The notes: generated from the letters alone by a model not told the origin. A stretch of 64,000 bases of DNA from Gymnothorax reevesii (GCA_029721435.1 CM056592.1:36529611-36593610), one strand, 5' to 3'; shown: positions 11,123 to 23,324, numbered from the stretch's first letter. Program-made: numbers and translations.

Positions 11123-11292
11123 GGGGGGTATTCCACAAAGCTGGCTAACTGAGTAAGCCTGGCTTTTGCACAAAGTAAAACCTAAAAAGCTATATTTATT
11201 TCAGTCAATGTTCCAGATTTGAATAATTTCTTGGTTTTACTTTGTGCAAAAGCCAGGCTTACTCAGTTAGCCAGCTTTGTGGAATACCGCCC
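11123..11292. mobile_element. 170-bp foldback MITE with about 60-bp inverted repeats
   Basis: The left arm (GGTATTCCACAAAGCTGGCT...) and the right arm (...AGCCAGCTTTGTGGAATACC) are inverted copies over about 60 bases each, with a single mismatch seen in the terminal G/C run. They are separated by about 50 bp of AT-rich spacer. There is no coding capacity. The near-perfect arms suggest a young insertion or a strong hairpin. Superfamily is uncertain because no clear target duplication is visible. Confidence 0.8.
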
Positions 11293-12530
11293 AGCTTAGT
11301 AATGCTACACCTGATGTTAGTTATCAAGGGCTCAACACTAACTTATTTTTTTAATTACTCATTCGGGAAAGTAAAATCAGATTTTTACTAGCCAAAAGAA
11401 AAATTTACATGCAAAATAAAATATATAATAATAATAATAATAATAATTAAAATAACATTTCTCAATGACTGGGAACCTTTACATCCTTTCTATAGCAGGA
11501 GGTCAGCCAAGTAAAAACAAAAATAATGTTTTAAGTTCTGGTCTCTTCAGCATTCTTGCATTCAAAAATGTTTTCTTTTACTGTTCTGTGAAACTATGAT
11601 TTGTATTCCAGGTCATAATATTTTTCAAAGTGATTTTACTGTTGTGTGTCAATAAATACAAACGTATATATTTTTACCCACTAAAATGAATTATGAATTC
11701 TTTTTTCTACTCAAATCCTCATTTGTAACTTCACAGTCACCAATAAACACAAGGAAATGCACCAGTGTATAAGAAACCCTTGAAAAATGATATGGCAAAT
11801 AAAATTTAACTTCAGTTTGTACCCTTTTAAATTCTAATTAAGAAACTCAGTTATTTACCCTTTAAATGTTTTAGTCTCACAAATTTCACTTGGGTTCTCT
11901 TAAAATTCACCCAACAGGGAAATTGGAAAATACACATAGACTTCACACACAGTGACGTACAACTTTTCACGCAAATTACCGGAAACATCAGAACCTCATT
12001 TAGCTCAAAGGTTTAGCTCAAATTTCAACCATGAAATTAATATAAGTAAAATTACTTTAAGAAACAATCAGATTCAGTGAAATGATAGCATTTGCATTAA
12101 ACTAACGTTAAACCTTGGAAATGTTCAGACAATAACCAAACACTTGGCTTTGCATTGGGGACCAAACGTTAGTTCACGTAAATCCTTGATTTTGTTTCGA
12201 TGCAGTGACACTACCTCACGAATCCATGATAGTTATACGGGTAGGTGCATTACCTTTAATTATCCCTGCCTTTTGTTTTGACATTTCGGGGAGAGAGACG
12301 CGAGCTGCACAGCGAACATAACGAGAGTGAACGTTACTGTCCCGCAACTCATCAAATACTCAGCAGCGCCAAAACGCTCTCGTCGATAAGTTGTGACCAT
12401 AGAGTTACATACAAATATTAAGTCGATGTTTGATTTGTTTAATTTTTTGAGGGGGACGAACACCACCCTTTTGAATGTTGAGGGGGACATGTCCCCCCCA
12501 TCCCCCCCACTAATAACGCCTATGCTCTCA

Positions 12531-14560
12531 CTCTGGCCGTGACACCCCCACGATCGATGAACCTACATACGACTCCCCACTTGTATCAGCAAGTTCAGGT
12601 GATTGTTTCCACTTGTAAAGAGAGAAAAAAAACTAAGCTGGATACAGCATGGACCTATAAAACATCCTTTGGATATAATGGCCAGACGAACGTACAGCAC
12701 ACCAGCCAGTTTCTAAATGGTCTGAACTCTTCCTCTCACGGTCGTTCGGCGCCTAGCCTTTACGAATGATTTCAGCGTCGATTAACGTAAATTAGATCGC
12801 TTTTGAAAGCACATTCCACATCCCGACAACCTCCCACTACCCCAAAATTACCTTAGGAGAGAGCAAGACCAATTCAAAGGGTTTGCTGTGTATTGTAATG
12901 CGATCGTGTAATTAGATTGTTTGTATGATACGCTCAAGCATGCTCCCCCCCACTGTCAATACAAAACATAAATCACGTGTAGTAGGCTATAAGGACGCGA
13001 GACGAAATAATGTATTATTTCATTGTGATTTCTTGGGCAAAGTCGAGCAGAGCCAGAGTTGGAAGGAGGAGCCCGCGGCAGACCAGACGCAGCAGACACG
13101 CAGGCAGTGTGAATGACCGAGACGCATGCGACCAGCGGTTGCACTGCTGCGCTTGCGGAAGACGCAACGCAGCAGCAGGCAGTGTGGCCCACTCTCCCAT
13201 ACAGTGTTGCGATATCCTGTCTACGAGGAAATTCTTTTTTCCGCATATATTTATTTCAAGATTGTGAGCTCTAGGCGATTTTTTCAACACAGCTTATAAT
13301 GAAGGCCTAGGCGTATTTTTTTCCCAAACTAGGCAAAAACAAAATCGCGTCAACAGTGCCAGGGTTTAAGCGATTATGGCGCGCTTCCAGGACACGGCCA
13401 GCCGAACTGAAGCTTCGCTCGCTTGTTGCGCTAGTTGCTGGGACGCAGAGAACTGCTTTGGCCACCATGGAGTTTTACACGATTAGGCCTATTCTTTGTC
13501 TCATGGTATGGTAATTAATGAGAGCAGGGCTAAGTTTATGACCATACAAGCTTCAGCAGTAAGTTACCTATTCGTTTGGGTGATATGTGTAGCCTATAGA
13601 ATGGTGTTATAGAAATGTATATCCAAGAAGTGTCTTTATCGCCGACGGCAGCACACGCTCTGCTGTTAGAGAACACGTAGCTGATAAACGGAAGCACCTC
13701 AGCAAGTTGATTTTATTTTTGAATAAGAATCGTCATATGCCTTTCACTGTGAAGTGGCGAAAAAATGTTTTGACTATGTGTTGTTTGGACCCACAGGTCA
13801 ATATAATTACTACTACTACTATATAATATTTCGGTGCTGACTGCAGAATGATTTATAAGATGAGCTATCATTCAACCTTTAGATCCTCAGTCAAACCGTG
13901 GAGGATTAAGCTGCGCACCAGTGAGTGCGTGTACATCGAGAGTAGAGAGTAGGAAGAGGGAGAGGTACAAGTGGCATTCTATTCTGCTTAAGGTAGCGTT
14001 ACATCGTTTAACAAGATCATATTATCTAGGCAGTATGTCTAGAGCCCTCAAGTGGCCGATAGCCTATTATACTTTTTATTCGCAATTTCGTGGGAATTAG
14101 ATGTCGCCACTGTATGGCCCAACCCGCCCGCACCCGCTAAATGTTATTAAAATATTGACCCGACCCGCGGGTAAAGGTTCCGGGCCGACCCGCGCATCAC
14201 TACCAATTAGTAATGCTTAATAACAGACTCATAAATACCATTAGTTGTGCTTTTTCTTAAACAAAGGAAAACTGAAAGCGCCGTATATCATACAATAGAG
14301 TCATCTTCTGAGCATATGGGGCATAACTAACATCTGCAGCTGAAATTAGTAATTAACATTTAAATTCAAACTAATTAGAGCACTACATTTTCGTAGTAAA
14401 CATTCATACAACATCCAACTCCAGTATTTTATACGTAGTAGGTATTTTTGAACTTGAAATTTGGTGCCATGTATTTTATTGTTTGATTATCTACATCTGG
14501 TTTGTGATCCCAACGGGGTTATTCAAATTTGCATCGTTACCATTTTTTCCTCTTTGACCC
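12531..14560. other. Gene-free stretch, moderately GC-rich core
   Basis: No exon with convincing splice sites and protein-like frame is seen. About 13040-13220 is CpG- and CAG-rich, with overlapping open frames on both strands explained by composition. Around 14100-14205 lies a CCCGACCCGC-rich segment like the one near 9650. Confidence 0.3.
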
Positions 14561-14830
14561 TAATGAAAAATTACTATAGTTCCAAGTTGTAGTTATACTG
14601 TAGTAAATGGATGGAGTGTTTGCCACCATAGTGTATAATTAGTACAGTGATACTATAGTTATTCAAACTACAGCGATACAGTTGTGTGGACTATAGTAAT
14701 ATCATTGGTCTGTTTACTGTGGTAATGATATATTATAATGGAATGGCTATAGTACTACTCTAGTTATACTATAGTTATGCCATTAACACTATATAATTAC
14801 TAAGAAATAACTATAGAATATTTTCATGAG
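14560..14830. repeat. Repeat rich in TATAGTT/AACTATA motifs
   Basis: The short motifs ACTATAGT and TATAGTTAT, with their complements, recur about ten times in 270 bp. This gives a locally palindromic, AT-rich block. It is probably an old foldback element or an expanded simple repeat. No coding potential. Confidence 0.4.
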
Positions 14831-15354
14831 GGGAGTCTTCTTCTCTGGTTCATGACCAGCTCTAGCAGGTCCCAAACCACTTCCAGAACTATTTCCAACA
14901 GGAAACTACCCCCCACTTCTGCTTTTTGACCATGTTGTATACAGCCTAATATACAGTACTGCATGCATGTGTGTATTGTTTGGTTTTGGACAAGTTCTAC
15001 ATCTTGTTTATAAATAATACAGTTTGGTGATTTTCAGTGGGGAGCTGAGAAGTAAAAGAGTTTTGCAGTGAGAGAGCATTCTCATGCAAGAAAAGTGTCT
15101 TTCAAAAATGTTTCCTCCTTCCAATAATTATTTGTTCTTAGTTTCAACTACAGCAGTGCCTGTTCGAAATTTGCTCTACGTAACGGACCAATTCGGCAGA
15201 ATAGTAAGTCTTGCGTGACTGCTTTTTTTTTTTTCTTAAAAAAGGACAAGGTTCTCTAACCATCAAAATTGGCCCTGTCTAAAAACTAATAATCATTGGT
15301 GTCATTTATTGACATAATTTAAAAATTTTTAAAAATGAATGTTATAATCCTTAC

Positions 15355-15715
15355 TGCCCCATGGTTGCCATGGCAACGGAACAGGAAATTGCACCATGCA
15401 AAATGTCATTATTTGGCATATTTTCAATCCCAAGAGCAAAAGAGTTCAACATATTGTCTTATAAACCACATATATCAATTATTATATAAATAATTAACAA
15501 TTCAACATTACCAGGATGTCTGGCCCATGGTTGCCATGGCAACGGGAGAGGAAATTGTTCCATTCAAAATGTCATTATTTGGCATATTTTCAAACCGAAG
15601 AGCAAAAGAGTTCAATATATTGTCTTATAATTAATGTATATCAATTATTATATAAATAATTAACAATTCAACATTATCAAGATGAGTGGTCCATTGTTGC
15701 CATGGAAACGGGAGA
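15355..15715. repeat. 166-bp tandem repeat, each unit with an RFX X-box palindrome
   Basis: The unit begins with GTTGCCATGGCAAC at 15364-15377, again at 15530-15543, and with one mismatch (GTTGCCATGGAAAC) at 15696-15709. Spacing is exactly 166 bp both times. The rest of the unit (AAATGTCATTATTTGGCAT..., AGAGCAAAAGAGTTCAA...) repeats in step. About 2.2 units are present. The 14-bp palindrome matches the consensus binding site of RFX transcription factors. Whether it is bound is not known. Confidence 0.85.
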
Positions 15716-16767
15716 AATAAATAATAAATATAAATATAAATAAATAAATTATAAATAATAAACAGAAATGTTTCATGAAACAGTTAAATAAGTCAGAAAA
15801 AATACTGATATTAGGTCTAGAAAAAAATAGGCACGATTCCTATTACGTCCCAAATAGAAAAAGGGTGGGTAGGTAGGTAGGAACATTATTTTACTTTTTA
15901 AAAATATTTTAATGCAGTACTTCTTAATAAAATTTTAAACCACAATAAAGCCACTCTATAGGCCCTATACTCAAATCTCTACAGTAATCTCAAAAATTAT
16001 TATTTTTTGTCCAAAAAGTGTGCAACGACAGTAGGCAAGATACCTTTAGCAATCAAAAATGGCAATAAAATGTGTAGGGTAGGGGGAAAATAGGGACTGT
16101 CGGGTAATAGGAATCACGGGTATTTTTTTCTATGCCTTATCACACTTATACTGGAGCAAAATTATATTTGTCTATTATATTTCTGAATTAATTATGCTAC
16201 CCATTAATTATATTAGAAACAAAATTAAGGTCAGATTCAATTCAGTTCACAAACTTCAAAGTTGCATAATATGATGCGTGCTCAAGGGCCGAGCTGATCG
16301 AGGGGCGAAATGTCGGGCATCGATCGGGCATCAGATAGCCTATAGGCCTATCTTATTTTTCAAAGAGTTATTTATTGGTTCTACATCTCTACCATAACTC
16401 AGAATATCAGTATATGAACAGATTTTTATAGATTTTGCATAGATAAAACTTACCTTTCCTCGTGTACCTGTAGTTTACCTGGAGCATTTCCTCATCGGAT
16501 CATTGTCGAAAGACGAAACTGGGTCATCGCGCCGAAAAGCCTGACACCACTGATTATCTGGCTCGTACATTGAGTAATTAGGCCTAACACTCAACGACAC
16601 TAAACTATTTACTCGATATTTACATAGACATATTAGAGAAGAATCATCATTCTAAATAGTACGCGTTAACAAAGCAGGAAATGCGAACAGCTGTACACCA
16701 AAGAACGCCGCTTACGCAAGAGGTGCAATTGAAAAGTTGGATTGGATTTCAATATGAAATACGATTC
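15716..16767. other. AT-rich stretch, nothing recognised
   Basis: Contains AT-rich low-complexity sequence (about 15715-15770) and no supported exon, RNA gene or transposon end. Confidence 0.3.
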
Positions 16768-16772
16768 GTGCC

Positions 16773-16869
16773 TTACTAATATGCATGTATCTATCTGGTT
16801 CCAGGTCACAGCACTCATCCTTTATGAATACAGTTCACTGTGAAGAAGGAAGGTGTTGATTCTCATTTA
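16773..16869 (+). repeat. 5' LTR of Gypsy-B with a 270-bp internal deletion
   Basis: The first about 48 and last about 49 bases match the two ends of the 367-bp 3' LTR (25251-25617). The missing middle is bounded in the full LTR by two copies of CATCCTTT, and only one copy remains here. That is the signature of a deletion between short direct repeats. The promoter is probably lost with the deleted middle. Confidence 0.85.
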
Positions 16870-16905
16870 TGACCGCTGTGGAGTGACCTGCAGTTACACT
16901 GCAAG

Positions 16906-17706
16906 ATGCCCAGACTCAGCTGTCCCGTGGATAGATGCGGTTGGAAGTCGAACAACTTAAGTGAGGCTTTCGCTGATGCCCTGAGGATGTCCCTCCAGAT
17001 GCATGACAAAGCAGTGCACGCCACTGCCACCCCAAGGCCAGCCCAGGAGCTGAAGTTGGACGCACCAACCATGGCAGCGGGCTGTGACCCCGACCAATGG
17101 TCAGCCTTCACCCGCCAATGGCAGATGTACAAGGCGGGCATGGCCATTGCGGCTGATGTGCTACCCACTGCACTGTTTTACTGCTGTGATGCTGACTTGC
17201 GGACTGATCTGATGCGCGACCTACGGGGTGATGTGTCCAAGATAACAGAGGGAGATCTGCTTGATGCGATCAAGAGACTGGCTGTCAAAGAAGAAAGCAC
17301 CCTCGTGCACCGTATCAGACTTGGCAAAATGACGCAGTCGCCGGGGACAGGAATCAGAACGTTCCTGGCCGGCCTCCGAGGCCAAGCTGCCTTATGCCAG
17401 TATGTCGCAGCATGCCAAGTACCGGGTTGCACTCACACATTCGATTACAGCAACGAGATCATAAAGGACAATCTCGTGAGAGGCATTGCTGACCCTGAGA
17501 TCCTGTCTGATCTCCTAGGTGATTCCAAGACAGACCGCACCTTGGAAGAAACAGTCGCATTCATCGCACCGAAGGAGCAAGGCAAGGCGACAAGGTGTGC
17601 AGTCGGCGATTTTGCTGGGGCCATCGGCAACAAACCCAGCGCGCCTAATCCTCCCGACCCTCCGGAGCTGGGCATGTGGCGGCCCTGCTCGTGCATCGAG
17701 AAATGA
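16906..17706 (+). pseudogene. Gypsy-B gag, N-terminal and capsid-like part
   Basis: Structural Gag-like protein, 266 residues from ATG 16906. An unusual C2H2-like finger sits at the very N-terminus (C-x4-C near residues 5-10, H-x4-H near 32-37). A helical capsid-like region follows, with WSAFTRQWQMYK near residue 65. The frame ends at a TGA near 17706, while the zinc knuckle continues in the +1-shifted frame from about 17684. Either a programmed shift or, more likely, a simple mutation separates them. There is no homology to host genes that I recognise. Confidence 0.75.
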
Positions 17707-18522
17707 TCGTAAGGCCAGAGCTAAGCACTGTAAAGCTTGGTCCTTCATGTGTGCAAAATGCAACATCAGAGGGCATTATACCGCATCATGTCGCAGGTGT
17801 GTCGCATGTGGGACCTGGGGCCATTGTGACAAGTCTTCGAGAGCATGTCCCCAGGGCAACCACCGCAATAAACCCGCTACACCGAAGGCGACTGATCAGG
17901 ACAGTTCCGCCTATGTTTATGATCAGTTATGCACCTCATCTGGAGACACAGGCAGCAGCCAAGCCGACAACGTTGACCACCTGTCCAGCGCTGTCAGAAA
18001 ACCAGCGAAGACCACTGGCCATCTCAAAGCCATTGAACACCATGTTTATGATGGGACATGGGTAGCCCGTCCATCCAAACCCCATCCCATGGTCACTGTA
18101 ACCATGACTCCCATCCCTGCTGATCATGAGGCCTTTGGCAGCCTAATGCAAGACACGTTGAAACTGTCCTCAGCCACAATGCCGATGGTGGCTGACACAG
18201 GGTGCCAAAGCTGCATGATACCTTTGCAGTCTGCCCATGCCATGGGCATAAACAAGCAGGATCTAATGCCAGTAAAACTCGTGATGCGGGGAGCAATTAC
18301 AGAGGATCTGGGGGTGATGGGAGGAATTGCTGTTGATATTTCCCTCCAGGACAAACATGGTGGCACCCAGTCAACACGACAGCTTTGCTATGTGTCAACT
18401 AAAATGGAGAAGGCTTTTCTGTGTCGAGAAGCCTTGATTGCTCTAAAGATCATCAGCCCCGACTTCCCAGCCACCATACCCACAACAGTGGTCGCCGCTG
18501 CTGAAATTGCTGAGGAAATCAT
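17684..18522 (+). pseudogene. Gypsy-B nucleocapsid zinc knuckle and aspartic protease, cut by hAT-A
   Basis: In this frame a canonical CCHC knuckle CAKCNIRGHYTASC lies near 17752, followed by a second, irregular C-x2-C-x4-H cluster. About 130 residues later comes VADTGCQS (about 18190), the D-T-G active-site triad of a retropepsin that would cleave the polyprotein. The frame then runs into the hAT-A insertion at 18523. The target sequence GAAATCAT is duplicated on both sides. Past the junction, the open frame of about 46 bases belongs to the hAT end, not to the protease. Confidence 0.8.
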
Positions 18523-21500
18523 TAGGCTTTCCGCAGATCTGATCGGCACTGATCGGATCGGCCGATAATTTGCGTAAATGTGCAATCGGTTAAACCCGAT
18601 ATAATGTCCAATTCACCGATCCGATCAATGACGGCATAAACATGAGCCGTTGTACGCACAATATCTTGCATGAAACATGTCGGCGGTGTGGAACTTCTTC
18701 AGGGTGAATGAGACGGATACAGCACAAGCCATGTGCAATCTTTGCAACGCAAAAATACCTTGTGGGGGATCATCAAAAAAAAAGTTTGAACACCACAAAT
18801 TTAATCAGACACCTGGATAAGGACCACAAAGAGGAGCATTCCGAGTTCCAGAGACAGTCCGCGGAAAAAGATAAGAACAAAACACCGAAACGGACGCTAA
18901 AGCAGACCACTTTAGACAGTACCTGCCCGTAGGCTACAGCCGAGAAAGTGAGAAGGCTAAGGTTGGTACAAGGAAGGTAATGGAATTTATCGTTCTGGCC
19001 GAATTGCCATTTAATATTGTGGAGAATTCCGCATTTCAGCGTTTGCTCGCATACTTTGATCCGCGCTACCTCCTCCCAGGGAGCACATACTGTGGTGATA
19101 CCGGCCTAAATGAGCTACACCGAGATGTGCGTTCGCACGTCGAGGGCCTTCTGAAAGACGACAGTCCTTCGATTAGTTTCACCACAGATATTTGGTCATC
19201 AGACGTCAGCCCGATGTCATTACTGAGTTTGACAGCCCAGTGGATTGACTCAAAATTTCGACTCCGCACGGCGGTCCTACACGCTCAGGAATTCCGCGGC
19301 TCACATACTGCTGCAGCGCTGGTGACGAAATACGACAACATGCTCCTGACGTGGAAGATTCCGAGAGAAAGGGTTCATGTCGTACTCCGGGATAATGCTG
19401 CAAACATGGCAAAAGCAATGCGAGGAGCAGGATTACCCACTTTGCCATGCATGGCGCACACGCTTCAATTGGCTGTCCATGACGGGTTATTGGCTCAACG
19501 CATGATAATAGACATCCTAGCTACGGGGAGACGCATCATCGGGCACTTCAAACGCTCTCCTCAAGCATATTGTGCATTTCATGATGTGCAGCAACAGCTC
19601 GGCCAAGACGTCAAAAAATTCCAGCAAGACATCAGCACCAGGTGGAACAGTAGTTACTATATGCTCCAAAGCCTGCTGGAGCAAAAAACGCGCATTGGCT
19701 GCTTTTGGAGCAGAGCATGAAGTACCTGCTTCCTTCAGTTCCAACCTGTGGGGTCTGATCGAAAACATAATAAAAATTCTGGAACCATTTGAAGAGCTCA
19801 CGAGAGAAATTAGCTCATCTACTGCATCTGCCGCCGATGTTATCCCTCCTGTGATGGCCTTAAAACTTTTCCTGAGTAAAAATGCCCCATCGGATCATGG
19901 TGTGGGGACTGCAAAAGCTGAGCTGCTGAAAGCTGTAACCCGTAGATTTGATGGAATTGAAAACGAACCCCTCTACAGTTTGGCTACTCTATTAGACCCA
20001 ATGTGAGGAAAAAACATTTGGCCTAGGATGATTTAATAAATATGCTATACTTAATAAAACGATGTAATTTAGATTAGCTTAACATCCTGAATAGCAAAAA
20101 TACAGTCTATTAATTGGATAAAATCTATTTTATCCAGCATATACATTTGGCTTTTACCAGTAAAATTGTCAGTGTTAATTTTATTTAAGAGTGTACAAAT
20201 GGAATCATATGGACCGTTTGGTTATAGTAAGTCTTATCCTAAATTGCTCTAAAAGAACAAATGCCCTGTTAAATTAATGTGTGTAATAATAAAAACTTGT
20301 GACAATAAAACCCCACTTTTAAAAGACATTTAAAAAAATGTAAAGTAAAACATACAAATTTAAAAAGTTTATAAAAACTTTTCAAAAAGGTAAAAAAAAA
20401 AAAAAAAACTTTTTACATTTTTTAGTAAAAGTTTTTAAAATTTTTGTGGTAAAAGCACACGATTAAATTCATGATTTATTTTGTTTTAACAAAAGGTACA
20501 AGGATCGATGCTACTCTGAAGAGCTCAAGGCACAAACAAGGGGCCTATATTTGCTGGCAGCACAGTTAGGCCCTTATGAAGGACAAGGACCCGGAACAAA
20601 CAACACAGCTGAGCCAGCTGAGATGATGCCACGACCTGGTTCCTTGTCATCAATGTTGGGTGAAATCATGCAAGAAGAAAGGCCACAGCAGGCCACTGCA
20701 GCAGTGTCACCGTTGAATCTCTACCTGGCAGAGCCAGTCATTCTTCGGGATGCTGACCCACTGGCTTACTGGAGAGCCAATCAAAATCGCTTTTCTGCCC
20801 TCACCACTGCTGTAAGAGCTTACCTGTCTGCACCCTGCACAAGTGTGGACAGTGAGCGTCTGTTCAGTGCTGCATCCAACATCCTGGATGATCGAAGGAG
20901 CAGGTTTTCAGCCAGTAAAGCTGAGATGCTCCTCTTTGTTAAAAAGAATCTGCCACTGATGTTTACAGAAGCATAGGCTTTTAGCCTACGTAATACAGCA
21001 AGTTTATCCCCATTCTCTCAATTTAAGGAAATATTTGTTTGGGCTGTGTGCCATTTCTTTATTTTAGGGTCTTGAGGACTATGTACCATACTACGTGGCT
21101 GCTATATAATTTTAATGCCTGAGAAAGCACTTTTACAGTTCATTTACTTATGTATTCATTTCTTTTACTTTTTGGAAATGCATGTGGCCTGGGTGCAGTT
21201 TTTTTGTTGACCTGTGTGTCATTGGCAAGCATTTTTATCTCAAAAATAAACAATGTTCTGGGGCAGTATTACAGCCCTTTATTTGCAGTATTTACCTGTC
21301 ACAGTAAAGTAAGACTGTATACACTTATCTTCATGAAGTTACAATGCTGGTCAATGTTCTGAGGCATTATTCTGCACTTTATTTACAGTGCAGTTATTTA
21401 CAGTACAGTAAGATTGTATACACTGTTATATAGCTTCAATGTTAATTTTATAATACTGCTTTAGCTGGCACTTGGCACTGATGCAACAACTGTGGACAAC

Positions 21501-21888
21501 TGTCAGAAAGTTTTCACTTTATTTGTTGGGCCCATAACTTCTGTGCCAAGTTGTTTTGTGGTTCCAGCCTTTTAATAAATAAGAGTTTGTCCTGATTGAA
21601 CTTTGAACTTATTTTTGGCCAGTTCTTGAGTGCTCTCTACAGGTCATTGATGTTTGTAGCAATTTGGTACCGTTAAATGCTTGAACCCTTGCATCTCGGT
21701 TTGAGACATGGCAAACATTGTAAAACATTGCCAAAAAATGGTTAAAAATATTGTCGTTGATGCTCAGTAAAAAAGTTCTTTAAATAGACATATTGCTCAG
21801 TCACGTGATCGGATCGTGATCGGTTATCGGTTTATTTAAACTCACTAATCGGTGATCGACCCCAAAAATCCTGATCGTGTAAAGCCTA
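18523..21888 (+). mobile_element. hAT transposon (hAT-A), copy 2
   Basis: It is flanked by perfect 8-bp duplications GAAATCAT (18515-18522 and 21889-21896). It has the same TAGGCTTT ends and subterminal GATCGG motif clusters as copy 1, but lies in the opposite orientation, 9.4 kb away, and lacks the Helitron-like insertion. It sits inside the pol region of Gypsy-B. Removing it and one duplication rejoins the retrotransposon sequence. Confidence 0.93.
18677..20976 (+). pseudogene. hAT-A transposase, copy 2, several frameshifts
   Basis: Same gene as in copy 1. ATG 18677 opens the BED finger, but the A run near 18775-18783 has 9 A and breaks the frame. The catalytic exon (from about 18980) carries TTDIWSS, RDNAANM and CMAHTLQL. 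An extra A near 19684 (six rather than five, compared with copy 1) shifts the frame before the end of the exon. The intron is 20003-20495. The last exon (20496-20976) keeps the hAT dimerisation domain with SERLFSAA. More damaged than copy 1 in the core, so it cannot supply transposase. Confidence 0.85.
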
Positions 21889-21896
21889 GAAATCAT

Positions 21897-22719
21897 GTGC
21901 TCATGCCCTCGGCGTAGTCCAGACCCACCCCCTTTGCCCACCACGCTTCCACCTGGGCTCCCAGCAAACGAGGAAAACGTGGAGCCCCTTCGTGAATGGC
22001 TCATCAACTATTATGGCTCAACCACATTCAACGTGTGTGAACACCAGCCAATGCCACTGATGACTGGTGAGCCTCTCCAGCTCCATGTTGATCCTGATGC
22101 TAAACCAGTAGCCATTCACAAGCCCGCCCTTGTCCCAATTCACTGGCAGGACAATGTATATGCTGACCTAGAAAGAGATGTTCGCATTGGTATTCTGGAG
22201 CGGGTCAACCCAAACACACCCACAACATGGTGCTCACGAATGGTTATTACTGCCAAGGCTAACGGGTCACCAAGAAGAACAGTGGATTTACAGCCATTAA
22301 ACCGGCATTCAGTGTGCCAAACTCACCATGTTCTAAGCCCCTTCCACCTTGCAGATCGTGTGCCTCAGGAAACGAAAAAAACGGTGACTGATGCATGGAA
22401 TGATTACCCTTCCGTCCCAATCTGTGAAGAGGACCGCCATATCTCCACGTTTATCACACCCTTGGGGCGGTACAGGTACAGGGTGGCACCACAGGGGTTT
22501 CTAGCCAGCGGTGATGCATACAATCAGCGGTTTGATGCCATCATCGCCAACTTCATGAGCAAGGTGAAGTGTGTAGATGACACATGTATGTGGGCCTCAT
22601 CCATTGAAGAAGCATTCTTTCAGGCATGTGGGTGGTTCGACCTATGTGCACGCAATGGCATCACGCTCCACCCGAGAAGTTTCAGTTTGCCCAGGACACT
22701 GTGGATTTTGCTAGCCTAA
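21897..22719 (+). pseudogene. Gypsy-B reverse transcriptase
   Basis: RNA-dependent DNA polymerase fragment of pol, resuming after the hAT-A insertion. Visible features are a proline-rich linker, the RT palm-finger segments (ITAKANGSPRRTVDLQPLNR, YRYRVAPQGF) and the active-site motif KCVDDTCMW near 22565. This is V-D-D where most Ty3/gypsy elements have Y/F-x-D-D. A stretch between these blocks appears shortened. The frame breaks near 22715 and the thumb/RNase H region continues in another frame. Confidence 0.8.
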
Positions 22720-23324
22720 CTATCACGCCAACAAATGTGCGTCCAAGCGCAAAGTTCCTTGATGCCATCAAGAAATTCCCCACACCTGCTGACAACTCCG
22801 GCGCTCGGGCATGGTTTGGTCTGATCAATCAGGGTGCATATGCTTTTGCCATGACGCAGCAAATGAAGCCTTTCCGCCACCTGCTCAAACCCTCCACCAA
22901 ATTCGTGTGGACAGATGAACTTGATGAGCTCTTCCGTCGTTCCAAGGAGGTCATTATCAACCAGATGAAAGAGGGTGTCCGTCTGTTTGACCCAAATTGC
23001 ACAACATGCCTTGCTACAGACTGGTCAATTGATGGGATCGGATTCTTCATGATGCAAAAATACTGTCACTGTCTGCGAAAAACCCCAGTCTGCTGCCCCG
23101 ATGGCTGGAAGTTGTGCCTGGTGGGAAGCCGATTCACACATCCGGCAGAAAGTAGGTATGCCCCCATCGAAGGAGAGGCCTTAGCGGTTGCTTATGCGCT
23201 CCACCAGACACGGTATTACATCCTGGGTTGCACAGACCTGATCATCGCAACGGATCACAAGCCATTATTGCAGGTCCTGAATTTCACTCACGGAAATCGA
23301 CAGCAGAAGGCTTCTGAACCTTAA
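22690..23324 (+). pseudogene. Gypsy-B RT connection and RNase H
   Basis: The frame carries the RT thumb (TPADNSGARAWFGLINQ) and an RNase H-like domain with ATDWSIDGIGF (first Asp, about 23025), an EGEALAVAYAL block (Glu, about 23175) and IATDHKPL (Asp, about 23245). It ends at a stop near 23322. The next residues (VHVPGNKNQ, about 23355) continue in a different frame. The 23325-23580 spacer holds the decayed RNase H tail. Confidence 0.78.

Larger units (their letters stand above)
10710..12530. mobile_element. Possible decayed element with G-run/C-run ends
   Basis: The left end (GGGCGTTACT... then a run of G, near 10720-10750) and the right end (a run of C, then ACTAATAACGCC near 12495-12525) are roughly inverted. 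They resemble fish repeats with GGGGGACATGTCCCCC ends. The interior is AT-rich with no recognisable transposase and contains later repeats, including 11123-11292. No target duplication was verified. Confidence 0.3.

Noticed and set aside
12925..13290. Overlapping frames on both strands in a CpG/CAG-rich patch
   Set aside because: Frames open on both strands reflect composition; no splice sites or homology could be recognised.
16906..18522. Possible host zinc-finger or protease gene
   Set aside because: Order of capsid-like region, CCHC knuckle and D-T-G protease between LTRs with a target duplication shows that it is a retrotransposon gag-pro.
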